From positions 32,752,756 to 32,816,755 of the forward strand of contig CP141150.1 of assembly GCA_035235625.1 (NCBI GenBank): a stretch of DNA of 64,000 nucleotides, read 5' to 3'. The stretch is from Saururus chinensis (Eukaryota > Streptophyta > Magnoliopsida > Piperales > Saururaceae). The notes beneath the pieces are model-generated. The model was not told where the DNA came from. It worked only from the letters and a program-made list of their open reading frames with translations, and did not search any database. Both the position numbers and the translations under genes were made by a program. Shown piece after piece: positions 23,404 through 34,555 of this stretch. Numbering within the stretch: position 1 is the first letter of the stretch; each line of letters opens with the position of its first letter.

Positions 23404-25586
23404 TAAAATGCATGATTTTTATACATTTTATACGCCTATTTACCTTATTTTCCCGTGTATGATTAGGTTAATTAAGGGTTAATTAGAGTTTATTTATGTT
23501 AAGATAGATATTCGTAGTATGATTAAATTATTAGTTAATTTGGGCAATTTTAATTGTTTAAGAGTCTATGTGAATAAAATCAGTGTTCTACATGTCTTAT
23601 ACGCTTGAAATATGACTTTTTATGTGTTATAGGTAATGCACGCTTCCTGAGGCATGTGAACGATTTTTGAAAAAATTCACAATACTCTTGACATGCTTAC
23701 AAGAGATTTGGACTACTTTATGGAGTTGCGAACATGTTAGAAATATATATGGACATTAACAGAAGAGATTAATGAACAGAGAAGAAAATTGAATGAGTTC
23801 TTGGACAGGAAGTTGGATAGAAATGTCCAGATTATAGTTAATTGATTTTGGGTGAAATTGAGTATGGATTTGAGCAAATAAATTAGGCAGTTGAAAACCC
23901 ATTTTAATTAAAGCAATGAAGAAGATGTTTGAAGCTTAAAATCGAAGAATGGGAATTGATTTTGATTGTAAAGTGGAGATTTTTGTGGCTGCCATTGTTA
24001 AACTCGACCCAGAAAATTTTAGAGAGGAAATTTGTGAATATGCTGCTTGGATTTGGAAGAAATTCTTAGTGTTTGTCTATGTTGTGCTCAAATCTATCAA
24101 TTTGGATATACTTTTTTATTATTTGGACTTATGTTGGCAAGTTGAAGAAAACAAAGAAGAGAAATCCGTCCGACATTAATGAAGTTTGGTAGAGTTGAAC
24201 TGATTTCTGAATAATGGAATTTGTGTTGCTGAAGCTTGAAGGTGCAAGTGGTTGAATGCAGTTCATGAAGGAGTTGTGCAAGTGATGAGGCTAGAGTTCG
24301 AAGCTATAGATTGAAGAACAGGGACGTGAGTGAACTGTTTGATGGAGTCTAGTTCAGTTGCGAACTAGGAAGTTGTTGTGAGAACATAGGCGTACAAAAG
24401 CTTGCTGAAGAAGATCATGAGCTGAACTGGGAAGGTTATGAAGATGGTCAAGATGGCCAAGACGTGAAGACAAATACAAAAGTTGCAACCCGATGCCCTG
24501 TGTTAAAAAAAGAAAGAAGCCAGAAATGTGTTGGTTTTAGTTTGGAAGTAGTTCCCATTCAACTGAGAACTAGAAATTCCAAAATTCTATATAAGAAGCA
24601 ACCGGGGATAAAAAAAAAGAGAGACATAGAAAGATAGAAATATAGAAAATCAGAGAGGGCTCCAAGCTAGGCTGTTGGGTTGTGAAGAAAAATTTTAGAA
24701 TTCAAGTTGCTCAAAGCTAAAGTGGAGTCAGCAATCCAAGTTATTTTTTATTTTTCCTTCAATACTTGGAAGTTTATTTCATTTTTAGTAGAGATTATGT
24801 TAATTAGTGGTTAGTTTTCTTAATTAAGGTTAAGATGAAGCTCTTATTAATTCTGTAGAGATGTCTAATCTATGTGATTTGGTTAATTTAAAAATAGTTT
24901 TATATTAGTTTTTCTTATCTCAATTTAATTAGTGGATTAATTTGGATATGAGTCTAGTCATGCTTTTCTCATGATTTTAATTAGTTTTTATTAATTAAAT
25001 ACTTGGTTTAAGATTGATTATTAGTAGAATTGGGCATGAGTTGTGATTTATTCATATAGATACAACTTATGACTTGATTTTATTCCTTTGAAGCGAGGTA
25101 GAACATAACTTTAGTATTTTGATTGAAGGTTTAAAAGATGAAATTTTCCATGATAAATAGAATTGAATTCTAATTTATTGTGAGTTATATTTGGGAAACA
25201 AATTGATGAACATAGATGTGATAGTTTACAAGTTAATAAGAAGGGAATCTGAAATCTTAATTAATTTTCATTTAATTTGTTCTACACTTTTAATTGCTTT
25301 CTTAGTTTAATTAAATTTCAGCTTTTATATTTTATTTGAATTTTTCTTTCTTTTGTGATTTAGTTAGCTGTAGTAATTTAAGTTTATTCTTGTTTATTAT
25401 TTGCTTTAATTGTTCTTAGTTAGATTAGTTTCTATTGTTATAAGTTGTTAACTAGATTAGAGTTTACTTGAGTTAGATTAAATTTGGTTTTCCATTTTCA
25501 AGTCTATATGGGATTGACACTCTATTTAGCCGCTTAACTACTATAGATTCATGCGCTTGTGAGTAAACAATTAAAATTTAATAACA
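23404..25586 (+). mobile_element. Nested solo-LTR-like insertion with CCACC duplication
   Basis: CCACC occurs on both sides (23399-23403 and 25587-25591), and the flanking CATCGGT-type array joins up when the insert is removed. The ends are TAAAATGCATG and TTTAATAACA, so the expected TG start would be decayed to TA. The last 150 bases (GGGATTGACACTCTATTTAG and GCGCTTGTGAG) resemble the 3' ends of Athila- or Tat-type gypsy LTRs. No protein motif is seen. The short frames inside are not convincing genes. Confidence 0.55.
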
Positions 25587-25837
25587 CCACCTATGACCAT
25601 CGGTAAAGTCATTGACACGTCGAACTATGAGGTCCATCGGTAGCCTAATGGATAGGTTGATGACCTACCAATAACCATCGGTGAGTTCACCGTTGCCTTG
25701 AACCTTAACGATAGAATCTCTTGGTGACCTTACAGACGTGTCAGCACCCTCATCGATAGCCATCGAGTTCACTGCCGCGTTGACTATCACCGATAGAGAT
25801 GTTAATCTCAATTGGTGACTTCACAAATAGGTCGACC

Positions 25838-28597
25838 TGTAACACCCCGGGTTTTCATGATCATAAACATATAGCCAATACGAAACTCAAGGTGTTATCA
25901 TATGAGGGCAAGCATCACATAATAATAAAATAAACCACCTAATGAAATGTAATTGTTACAATCCAGGATCACATCCATGTGCAAGTGCAATAACATAAAT
26001 GAAATAACATGAAATAATCTCTTGGGCAACACAAGGCCTTATTACAAATCAGCATTAAAACAAAATCTCTAGTCCTAATAATTTCAAAAGTCTACCCTGA
26101 TAGCCCTGTGTATCGCCTGCTAATGGAAACCAACTACTCTGAATCTGGAACTAAACCTGCATCACAGAGATGCATGAGTATTTCCACTAATACTAAGTAA
26201 GATGTAAGAAAACCCACTCATAATCATGCCATGGAGATGGATATGGAAATATGAGGAAAATATAGATAATGTGCTACTTGACACCGGTTTCAACATCACC
26301 AATACAAAATGGCAAAATACACACTATATGTCGATTTGAAACATTACTCATAGAATCCAACCTCTAATTTATAAAGGACAAAATTAACTCAAGTATGAAT
26401 AGACTCTGCTCATGAAACAATTTAACTTATTGCTGCCCGAATGGAGATTCCTACTCAAAGGAGTAAACTATATACTAACAGTAATCCCAACATCCCTAGA
26501 GATCCACTCGGATCAGCCATGGGCCTAAAGATGCAAGTACCACCGTGCTCATGGACACGCTGGCTGGAGGTAGATGAGCCTTCCATGGTGCTCAAAAACC
26601 TAGATGCGCGCAAAGTGCTCAAAGAGTTGGGGACCAAAGCCCCGAAAGTGTCGAGGCCCAAGGCCTATGACCACACGGGTCGGTGCCGCCATGGCTATTG
26701 CAGTGAGCTTACATGAACTTTAATTCAGCCATAAAGGAAATGAAACAAGCAATAATGTCCCTATTTGGTCTTAAATCTACCAACACCATCATGTCTAAGA
26801 GTGTTAAGGTCTAAATTGGACCTATGCAAAAAGGCCCCAAAACTAACTAGCATATCAGCCTATAAGATTGGTGTCTTGTAAGAAGGTTTATTCCATGTAC
26901 ATTTCAGCCATAACTCTTCTAATTATAAGTAGTTCTTGCATTAATCAAAAGACAACACTAACACCATTGGTTACATTTGTATTTAGGGGTTTTAACACAC
27001 CCAAGGCTCAGTTCAATTCTATAGTTTAACAACGATTACTCATCCAAATCAGTCTAACATGAAGGTAAAACTGAATTCTTTTTACATGGATTCATATGGA
27101 TCAACAAGGTATAGGTCAATTCAACTTCTTGGTGGCAACAAGACAATGTATGAACTCGCCGAATCATGAAAACAGATTATGAATTAATCTTAGCAATGAA
27201 GACTCTATACTTAACCATATGCAACATATGATTCAGCAAGTATATGTATATTCGTTACAAGGTTGCAGCAAGACAATGACTGTAGCCGAAGAATAATACA
27301 AAACCGATCAGGGATTACATATCAGCATGGAAGACTCTATACATAACCCTATGCAACATATAATTCAGCGAAGTATAGGTCCAATGACTACCTGGTTGCA
27401 GCAAGACCATGAATAAAACAGGAGGATAATGCACAACAAAAGCATAGATTAATCCCAACATACAACTACATGGAACTAACACTAACAATTCAGGCTCGAA
27501 CACATTAGAGGACATTAACCGATCTAATGATTTATGGCTGAAATACATCAAACTAACAGCATGATGACAGATCCTAATGGATTAGGGCTGAAAATACATC
27601 AAAGTAACAGCATGAAACTACATGAAACGACCCTAACAATTCAGGCTGAACACATTAGAGAGCATTACTAACCCCAACAATTCAGGCTGAACATATTAGA
27701 GAGCATTACCGACCTTAACAATTTAGGCTGAACACATAAGAATTAACTTGCAATTAACTAAAACGTAGAGAGGGCATTAACCGATCCTAGGGATTCGAGG
27801 CTGAGACACACAAAATTAAGAGCTTGATGACAACTTCAACCTAGGTAAGGAATTCATACCCCGGATAGTGTATAGGTCGGGGAGAGGCATAAGATCATGA
27901 CCAACAGGAATATGAGTGTAAAAAGTACATATTACCTCTACCAGCCTACCTCCAAAACCTTGCTCCCTTGCTTCTATGTTGGGTTTGATGGTGCTGAAAT
28001 CCCCTCTCTTCAAGCTCTGGTAGTGGTGCTTTGATGGGGAAAAATGAAAAGAAGCGGCTTGCAGAAAAGTTTGTGCCTCCGCTCCCCTAGTCTTTTAATT
28101 AACCACTTCCCTATTTTCCAAGGGATGTGCTAATTAGGATTTAGCCAGCCAAGAGGGCTAGTGTGTACCCCCCTTAGACCCCTTGCTAACCACTCCCCCA
28201 TTTTTTAGGGGGTGTGCCTATCAGGAGTTGCTGGCCCTTGGACTAGTGTGCCACCCCCCTCGACTCCTTACTAACCCCTCCCCTATTTTCTAGGGGACAT
28301 ACCAAACATTTTCTAGGAGTCACACTAAACACAATTCCCTCAGCCTAATCCTAGTTCCTTTGGACTATTCTCTCAAGTTATAATCTTAACAAGGCCCAAC
28401 CCTCTATTTGCCAAATTGGCACCCTCACCAAGGCCGGACCCCCCTTGCCACAGTGGGGGCCCTCACAACTAAAAGCCCGCACCCCTTACACCCTATATGG
28501 TGTTAATAAACATAATAATATGATTCCAATCAACCAAGCAAATAGAACAACTACATACAATTAAACAAAAAATTTACCTACGATTAGGGATGTTACA
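25838..28597 (-). mobile_element. Nested solo-LTR-like insertion (TGTAAC...GTTACA)
   Basis: It starts TGTAACACCCCGGGTTTTC and ends AGGGATGTTACA, and it splits the CATCGGT-type array. On the minus strand it starts TGTAACATCCCTAATCG, similar in style to the element at 42649-47193. It contains internal repeats: a CAGGCTGAACACATTAGAG-type unit at about 27480-27740, and three copies of an about 85-bp unit (CTAACCACTCCCC and relatives) at 28095-28300. No target duplication is visible (CGACC against CATCA), so the boundary or type is less certain. No coding motif was found. Confidence 0.55.
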
Positions 28598-29438
28598 CAT
28601 CACCCTCACCCATAACCATCAATGAGTTCACCGACATGTCGAACCCTACCAACAGTGGAATAACACTATTATGTCATTCTCATCGACGCCTCGTCGATAC
28701 GTCATTTTCACTGCCAATGACCAAAAACCACATGCCTACAACACATGTATGCTTGAACATTGTTCATCTTCTTCCTTTTCATCAGTGCAACCATTGACAT
28801 GTTGGTGACTTCATCGATGATCAGAATCATGCCCAGATGCTCTCTTTTGTTTATGAAAACCGTATTTATGTATATACTCATTGCAAATCTTTCACAAAAG
28901 AAAAAATCATCAACCCAAACCATAGTTTTACTTCCTAATATAGTAAAAACTAGGAAATTGAGTGAGAAGATTGTAAAGATCACAAACTTTACTTCAATTG
29001 ATGTTATATTCAATGTAAATCATGAAGAGCATGAAGAGATCCAAAACTACATCAATTTGGGAAAATTTTAAGTTTCAAAAGCTATTCAACCTTGAAACAT
29101 GCGAGCATCACCCAATTTTTTGGCATTCACCTAACTCCTGGTCATCTGCTGCTCTCTTCTCTAGTTGCAAGTCTCCCTTTTGACTCCTTTTTCCTCTTCT
29201 CACGTTGTTCCTAAGCCTTAAATACTATCATAACCACCTACAAAATTTAAAATTGATTATCTGCCTTGTATTTTGGAGTAACTATATGCATGCAATTACC
29301 ATCAGCGGTTTCATCGACACATTGATGAGTCTACCAATAGAAATTTCTTGAGTTCCATCGGCAAGTCCATTGACACGTCGATGGGTCATCGATAACTAAT
29401 AATTTATACTAATTTCTTTAAAAATATGGGGTATTACA

Positions 29439-30095
29439 AATACCATAACGACAAAGAGAGCGACCTTATCATGACAAATTTGGACTAATGAAGGAGGAAA
29501 TTTTGATATGAAAAAGAGAGCTTTATTCCTTCCATCACCTTCATATGAATTGAGAGAAAAAAAATTGAAAGGTGAGAACTTTGATTCAGAATCACTCTAT
29601 GAATTGAAAAAGAAATTGTGAAGACCACATCACACCACACAAAAGAGATTGCTAGAGAAAATCAAGAAGGATTTTGGTTAGAGCTTCAACAACAATCAAG
29701 AAGGGTTTTAATTAGAGATTTTTCTATTGAAGAAGAAAATGAAGATGAAGTTCAAAAGAAAAGTACCAAGAAGGACTTTGGTGGCAAATAAAACTAGAGA
29801 AGGATTTCTAGATTGAGACATTGGTAACTTTGAGTCTTGTAAAATCTATATCTTCGTAGTGCATTGGTTTTAGCCAAAGGGTCAACTACATGGTCTTTTT
29901 TCCTAGTCTGGTTTTCCACGTTAAAACAATCTCTTGTGATTGATTTTTGTGGTGGAGGATTTATGTTTTGCGTTAGCTTTTGTTGTTAAATTCCTACGCA
30001 TTGAGGTCATATTTTGTAGTTTGTTACCTTGTAAGGTATATGAACTAGAGACCATTGTAGTGACCATTAACAAATTGAAGGGTATTAAACTCTCA
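29439..30095 (+). repeat. 3' LTR of the gag-only element, piece 3
   Basis: It matches the last half of the 5' LTR (about 2790-3362). Shared words are CCTTCCATCACCTTCA, GGTGAGAACTTTGATTCA and TTTTGCGTTAGCTTT, and it ends TATTAAACTCTCA. This closes the outer element. An extra AATCAAGAAGG-type duplication near 29655-29720 is not in the 5' copy. Confidence 0.78.
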
Positions 30096-31578
30096 ACATG
30101 GTTAGATAAATTAAATTACCTAATTGTTTACATTTAGATAAATTTGAATTTTGCACATGTTAACAAATACATGTTACCAATTCTTAAGCCCAAAATGGCT
30201 AAAATTTAAACATAAGCAATATTTAATTATATTGGTATTTGTTGTGAGTAAAAAAATACATACTAAATTCTACGTGGTAGAAGACTATACAAGAGTATGT
30301 TACTACTTTTTTAATTAACATAGTATTCAATATACAACTTGACAACATAGATGTAATATTATTGTTAATTACTGAGTAGTATACTACTTTAGAATATGTT
30401 TTTTAGTAGGTGTCATACATTGTATTAATAACAAATCATTAGCAAAAAAAGTAACATTTACTAACATAATTTGAGGGCAATATTGTAGTGCATGCTATAT
30501 TTTACATTAGGTTTTTTTAGTAATATGTTGTGTTTATGTTAACTAGTAACATATTTTCAAGAAAATATTGTTGTGCATGCTATATTTCATGTAAAAAATT
30601 TAATGTGTACTTGCCTTACCCGTGACAAGTAATAGGCCCTATGCCAATGAGGGTTCCATGTCATCCTCATGCTATGCATGCAGTGAAGAGACGAAGGTGT
30701 TTATGATTAGGCTTGCATAGCCAATCTAGTATCAATAGAAAAAGTTTGGTGATGAGGGACACATTACACATGCAAGTAATTACCAGCAAGAATGCACACA
30801 CATTACGTATGTAAATACAAATTGGATAATAAATAAATTAATTTAAAAATAAAGTATATATCCAACAAAGGTCTCCCTTGTATGCTATAGCTATAATACA
30901 TACTTTCATAATTATAGTGATCATAATTATATGCACATATGGTTATAAGCTCTTTACTAACCGATATATATATTCATAGTAGGTGATTGCGAGTCCAAAT
31001 CTTATGTAATATAACTAAACATAAAAAAAAAACTTACTACTGAGAAGCGTGTTGTATGTGTAAAACCCACAAAAAAAAATGTACTCATGCAAAATCTCAT
31101 TTGATAGAACTCATCAAGAGCTTTCCAACTATAAGGACACACTAATCTAAATTTGAGAGTGTAAGGTATAACCTTATAATGTTAAAATCAAGTAATGTAA
31201 AAAATAAGGCCCATATTATATCAACAATCTGTATTAAGTTAACATGTATCAATTTAAACCTGTAAAAGTACCCAAGGATTGGATTGAGTTTTAAAGATTG
31301 GTAAAATCCAAATTAAGGGTGAAAAATATGGGTAAAATAGGCAAAAATTGAAAATCTAGCGTCACTCAACATGCTTTATATAGTTGTATGATATAATGAA
31401 TATGTCCACATGCCTACGCTCAAACAATAAATCCATGGCTCATCACATAAATAGCCATTGACGTTAATATATCTTAAAATGATTCCCTTAGTAAAACCCC
31501 TCAAATGTAGCAAACATACATGTAAATGTAAAGAACACAAAAGCACTCCTAGTCCCTGGAAAGCAGATTCAGCACCAA
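30096..31578. other. AT-rich spacer downstream of the CYP71 gene
   Basis: This lies between the outer retroelement and the stop codon of the CYP71 gene. It presumably holds that gene's 3' untranslated region (minus strand, just below 31579) and terminator. I see no coding potential and no clear element ends. Confidence 0.4.
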
Positions 31579-33299
31579 CTACCAAGTAGCACCTACTGAA
31601 ACTGTCAAATTTGTCATGGGTGAGATAGAATTAGTGTTGTAAGCTGTTGCGATAAGAAGAAGAGGAAATTTCTTGTGCACAGTGAGCCCATTCTCTTCAG
31701 ACATGTCCAAGTCTTGCTCTCTGGTGCCTACTGGAAGTTCCCAGTTAAAGAAGTAAAGAAGATTAGCTAGTGCAAGCTCCACAGTAGCCAATCCAAGTTT
31801 CATGCCCGGGCAACGTCTCCTTCCTGACCCAAATGGTATTAGCTCATAATTCAGTCCCTTGTAATCAATGGGGCTATCCAAGAACCTCTCAGGAATGAAC
31901 TCATTGGGCCTATGCCAGGCTGCTGGGTCTCGGCCAATTGCAAATGCATTGATGATAATCCTTGTTTTGGGGGGCATCACAAAATCACTGATTGAGCATT
32001 CTTGGATCGTTTCATGTGGGATAAGCAAAGGATTTGGTGGGTGGAACCGTAATGTCTCCTTCAATATTAACCTTAGATAGTGAAGCTCTTTAATATCAGT
32101 CTCCTCGACCTTTCCCCTTTTCCCTATGATTCTTCTGACTTCTTCCTGGGCCTCTTTCATCACCCTTCTGTTTCTCATGAGCTCTGCCATAGCCCGCAAC
32201 ATCAATGAAGAGCTTGTGTCTGTTCCACCAATAAAAATATTCTGCCAAAAGTAGAAAATACAAAAGATGGTAGCTCATGCATTAATGCAGATTCACTGCA
32301 GGTATTGTTTTACTGATTTCAATGTCAGCAGATGATAATCTATAATTAGGAACTGTTGAGGTGAATTAAAGGAATTATGAGAAATATTACCATGAGAACA
32401 CCTTTGATGTGGTCCCTAGTGAGATGATAATCACCTTGTACTCTAAGCAACACATCAACAATATCTTCTTGATCTTGCCTTACTCTTTTTGGCTGGAGAT
32501 GTTCGTTGATCACACCTTCATAGAAATCATTGAGCTCATGAAAGATCTTTTTGAGCCTCCCTTGCTGCCCTCGGATTACATCGACCCATGTCACCAGCGG
32601 GAAGTAATCCGCGGCAAAGAAGCCTCCAAACATGGCCTGAGCTTCATTAAAAAGTTCATGAAGCTTGCCTTTCTCACCTTCCCCAAATTGATATCTCTTG
32701 CCAAGAGCAATTCTGCAAGTCACATTGTTAGCAAGAGAATGCAACATTTCACTCAGGTTAACAAGACCACTATTGGAAGTAGACAATTGTTGCGCTATGT
32801 CGAACATAGTTCTTGACACTTCCTCCTCTCGAATCGATCTAAATGCTTGAACCCTGTTGGCACTAAGAAGCTCAAGTATGCAGATCTTGCGCATCTGCCT
32901 CCAGTAATCCCCATATGGTGCTAATGCCACATCCAATGAGTTGTAGGAGAGCATCTTGTAAGCCACAAGAGAAGGTCTGCTACAAGATTCATGATCATGG
33001 GTTTTCAGCACTTCTTCAGCCAGTTTACCTGAGGAAACAACAATGGCAGGCACAAAACCTAGTTGCAGGTACATGAGAGGGCCATGCAGTATAGATAGTT
33101 GCATTAAAGAGTGATGAAGTGGGGATTTGAGCTGGTGTAGGTTGCCAAGGATTGGCAGCTTTCTGGGTCCTGGAGGAAGTGTAAGACGTTTGGATCCTTT
33201 GTTTATCTGTCTGAAAGAAATGATCAAAAGAAAAAAAGCAAGAGAAATAAGAGAAGGCCATGTGAAGAAGAGAGGGTCAGGAGCCATTTGGGGGGACAA
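31579..33299 (-). CDS. Cytochrome P450, CYP71-type (intact, two exons)
   Basis: This would be a membrane-bound monooxygenase on the cytosolic face of the ER, using NADPH-P450 reductase to oxidise a small specialised metabolite; the substrate cannot be told. Exon 1 is 33299-32391 and exon 2 is 32241-31579. The 149-bp intron begins GTAATA, ends GGCAG and lies in phase 0, giving 523 residues, normal for CYP71. Visible in order are a membrane anchor at about residues 10-29, the proline hinge PPGP (42-45), the C-helix WRQMRK, the I-helix GGTDT (308-312), the K-helix ETLR (365-368), PERF (420-423) and the heme loop FGSGRRRCPG (440-449) with Cys447 as ligand. No stop or frameshift breaks it. The start could instead be Met5. 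The intron site is the usual one for this clan. Confidence 0.93.
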
Positions 33300-33331
33300 A
33301 TGAATGATGAGGATGGAAATAACAAGGTTCC

Positions 33332-33343
33332 CTTTTTATAAAG
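33332..33343 (-). promoter_or_regulatory. Possible TATA box of the CYP71 gene
   Basis: On the minus strand CTTTATAAAAAG lies about 35-45 bases before the first ATG. If used, the 5' leader would be very short, perhaps under 15 bases. That slightly favours start at the second methionine or another upstream promoter. The Stowaway MITE begins only about 80 bases farther upstream. Confidence 0.4.
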
Positions 33344-33423
33344 ATCACGAGGAAACCGCAAAAGGTAGTCACTCCAGTCACTTGCTACATAACATAAGGT
33401 TCGCCTGAATCCTGATTACATTG

Positions 33424-33788
33424 TATTCCGTCTGTCCCATATTAATAGTTATATTAATTTTTTAAAAAAAAATATTTGAAAGAGTTTTTCTTTGCTCTCA
33501 CTATAATGAGCTCAGCATAAGCTATAAATATGTGTCGTTCATCTATGCTGGAGTATCATCAGTATCACATATTTACATATGCTAATATGTGCAACATCCA
33601 TATTAAATATCAACAGCTCCTTATGTACAGCTTAGCTTAAGATGGGCTCATTGTGAGAGCGAGGGGAGTACGAAAAACTCTTACACGGTAATTTTAATAC
33701 CAACCACTTAAATTTAATAAAATAAGATTATTAATATAAAATAAATAATTTTACCAAATGAAGGTAATAATTTAGGACAGACGAAGTA
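33424..33788. mobile_element. Stowaway-like MITE (Tc1/mariner)
   Basis: TA dinucleotides bound the element. The left end TATTCCGTCTGTCCCA pairs with the complement of the right end, TACTTCGTCTGTCCTA, close to the Stowaway consensus. It is about 365 bp with no coding capacity. It lies in the proximal promoter region of the CYP71 gene. Confidence 0.82.
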
Positions 33789-33984
33789 TTAGAAAAGGAA
33801 TTTATTAAATGCAAATAAACCCCCACTATCACAGCGGCGCATGGCATTTTTGGTATTTACAGCAGCAGCTGGTTGCATGTCAAGATCAATGTTCTTTTTT
33901 TGAGAGAATCAACCAAAAGCAGTGTTATTGAAAGTGACCCAGTCACCGTTCCGTGCCAAACTGGTTTAATGGCAGGTCAAGCCA

Positions 33985-34555
33985 GGTTAGTACAAGAACC
34001 CATCCCGTCCCTCTTAGCCATCATGTCGGAAAACCAGGCGATTATATTTGCCAACCCAAAAGTAGTTGCGATAGTCCCAGCTGTGTGAAAGTTCAGAGTG
34101 AACCTATCATAGAAATACTCGGCAATGATCCACCTCAAAGCAGTAACCGTATGTCAAAGCCAAGATCCAACCTCTGTAATTTATCATCCCATTACAGAGG
34201 AAGCTGCCGAATTCGTCTTTGGACTTCTCCCTTGTATTCTGCAGCTGGCTGTAGTTGCTGTCCGGGAGGTCCTGGCCGAACGCCGGGACGGAATAGGGTG
34301 TTGCGACTTGGATGGTTGCAGAAATGAAGAAGGAGATGCGCCATGCGGTAGGGGTGGCGCCGAGGTGGCTGACACGCCCGTATGGCATGAGGAGCTTGGA
34401 GGCCCCACTGCCTTGGTTCCCCCAAACGGCGGCAACGCCCTTGGCTAGACCGACCATGGGTGAGGAGAATATGGAGTTCATCCAGAACTAGATAGAAACG
34501 AAGGTGGCCAGGGAAAAGCTGACAAAGAAGCGGACGAGGAGGAAGAACATATGTG
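33985..34555 (-). pseudogene. NRT2-like: NRT2-type high-affinity nitrate transporter fragment
   Basis: NRT2 proteins are plasma-membrane nitrate/proton symporters of the major facilitator family. On the minus strand the frame at 34481-34107 reads NSIFSSPMVGLAKGVAAVWG, then SGASKLLMP, then TAWRISFF, then FGQDLPDSN, then [19 protein letters not shown], all in NRT2 order. A frameshift near 34130 is followed in another frame by [18 protein letters not shown], then [12 protein letters not shown] and [10 protein letters not shown]. Upstream traces reach about 34555. Only the middle third of a roughly 500-residue protein survives, with stops and frame changes, so it is dead. The glycine-rich VAAGWGN motif reads VAAVWGN. 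Confidence 0.82.

Larger units (their letters stand above)
22319..29438. mobile_element. LTR-type insertion carrying a CATCGGTGA-type degenerate array
   Basis: The ends are TGTTATACCCCCAATTTCC and ATGGGGTATTACA, an LTR-like TG...CA pair with short inverted termini. The flanks AATTT (22314-22318) and AATAC (29439-29443) align with AATAC in the intact 5' LTR, so I read a decayed 5-bp duplication. With the two nested insertions removed about 2.2 kb remains, including an array of words like CATCGGTGAGTTCATCGACACGTCGATG. No pol is seen, so a solo LTR or a short non-autonomous element is most likely. Confidence 0.6.
2155..30095 (+). mobile_element. Large gag-only LTR retrotransposon, hosting nested elements
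   Basis: The element is bounded by two related LTRs, 2155-3362 and the split copy 11805-30095. Its interior has a copia-type gag (about 3560-6150) and a second reading frame (about 7600-11300). A polypurine tract (AAATGGGGAGAA) ends right before the 3' LTR at 11805. No protease, integrase, reverse transcriptase or RNase H is seen in the interior, so it looks non-autonomous. About 17 kb of later insertions sit in the 3' LTR, and two more lie in the interior. No clear target duplication or tRNA primer site could be found. The copia assignment rests on the gag alone. Confidence 0.75.

Noticed and set aside
25838..28597. A confident call of target-site duplication for this insert
   Set aside because: The flanking five bases are CGACC and CATCA and do not match. 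Only the TGTAAC...GTTACA ends and the split array support the insert.
28708..29071. Two overlapping open frames of about 100 codons on opposite strands
   Set aside because: Neither has a recognised domain, and both lie in decayed LTR-type DNA.
32409..32816. A 135-codon plus-strand frame inside the P450
   Set aside because: It is an antisense shadow of CYP71 exon 1.
33953..34448. Plus-strand open frames over the NRT2 relic
   Set aside because: They are antisense shadows. The minus-strand translation matches NRT2 in motif order.
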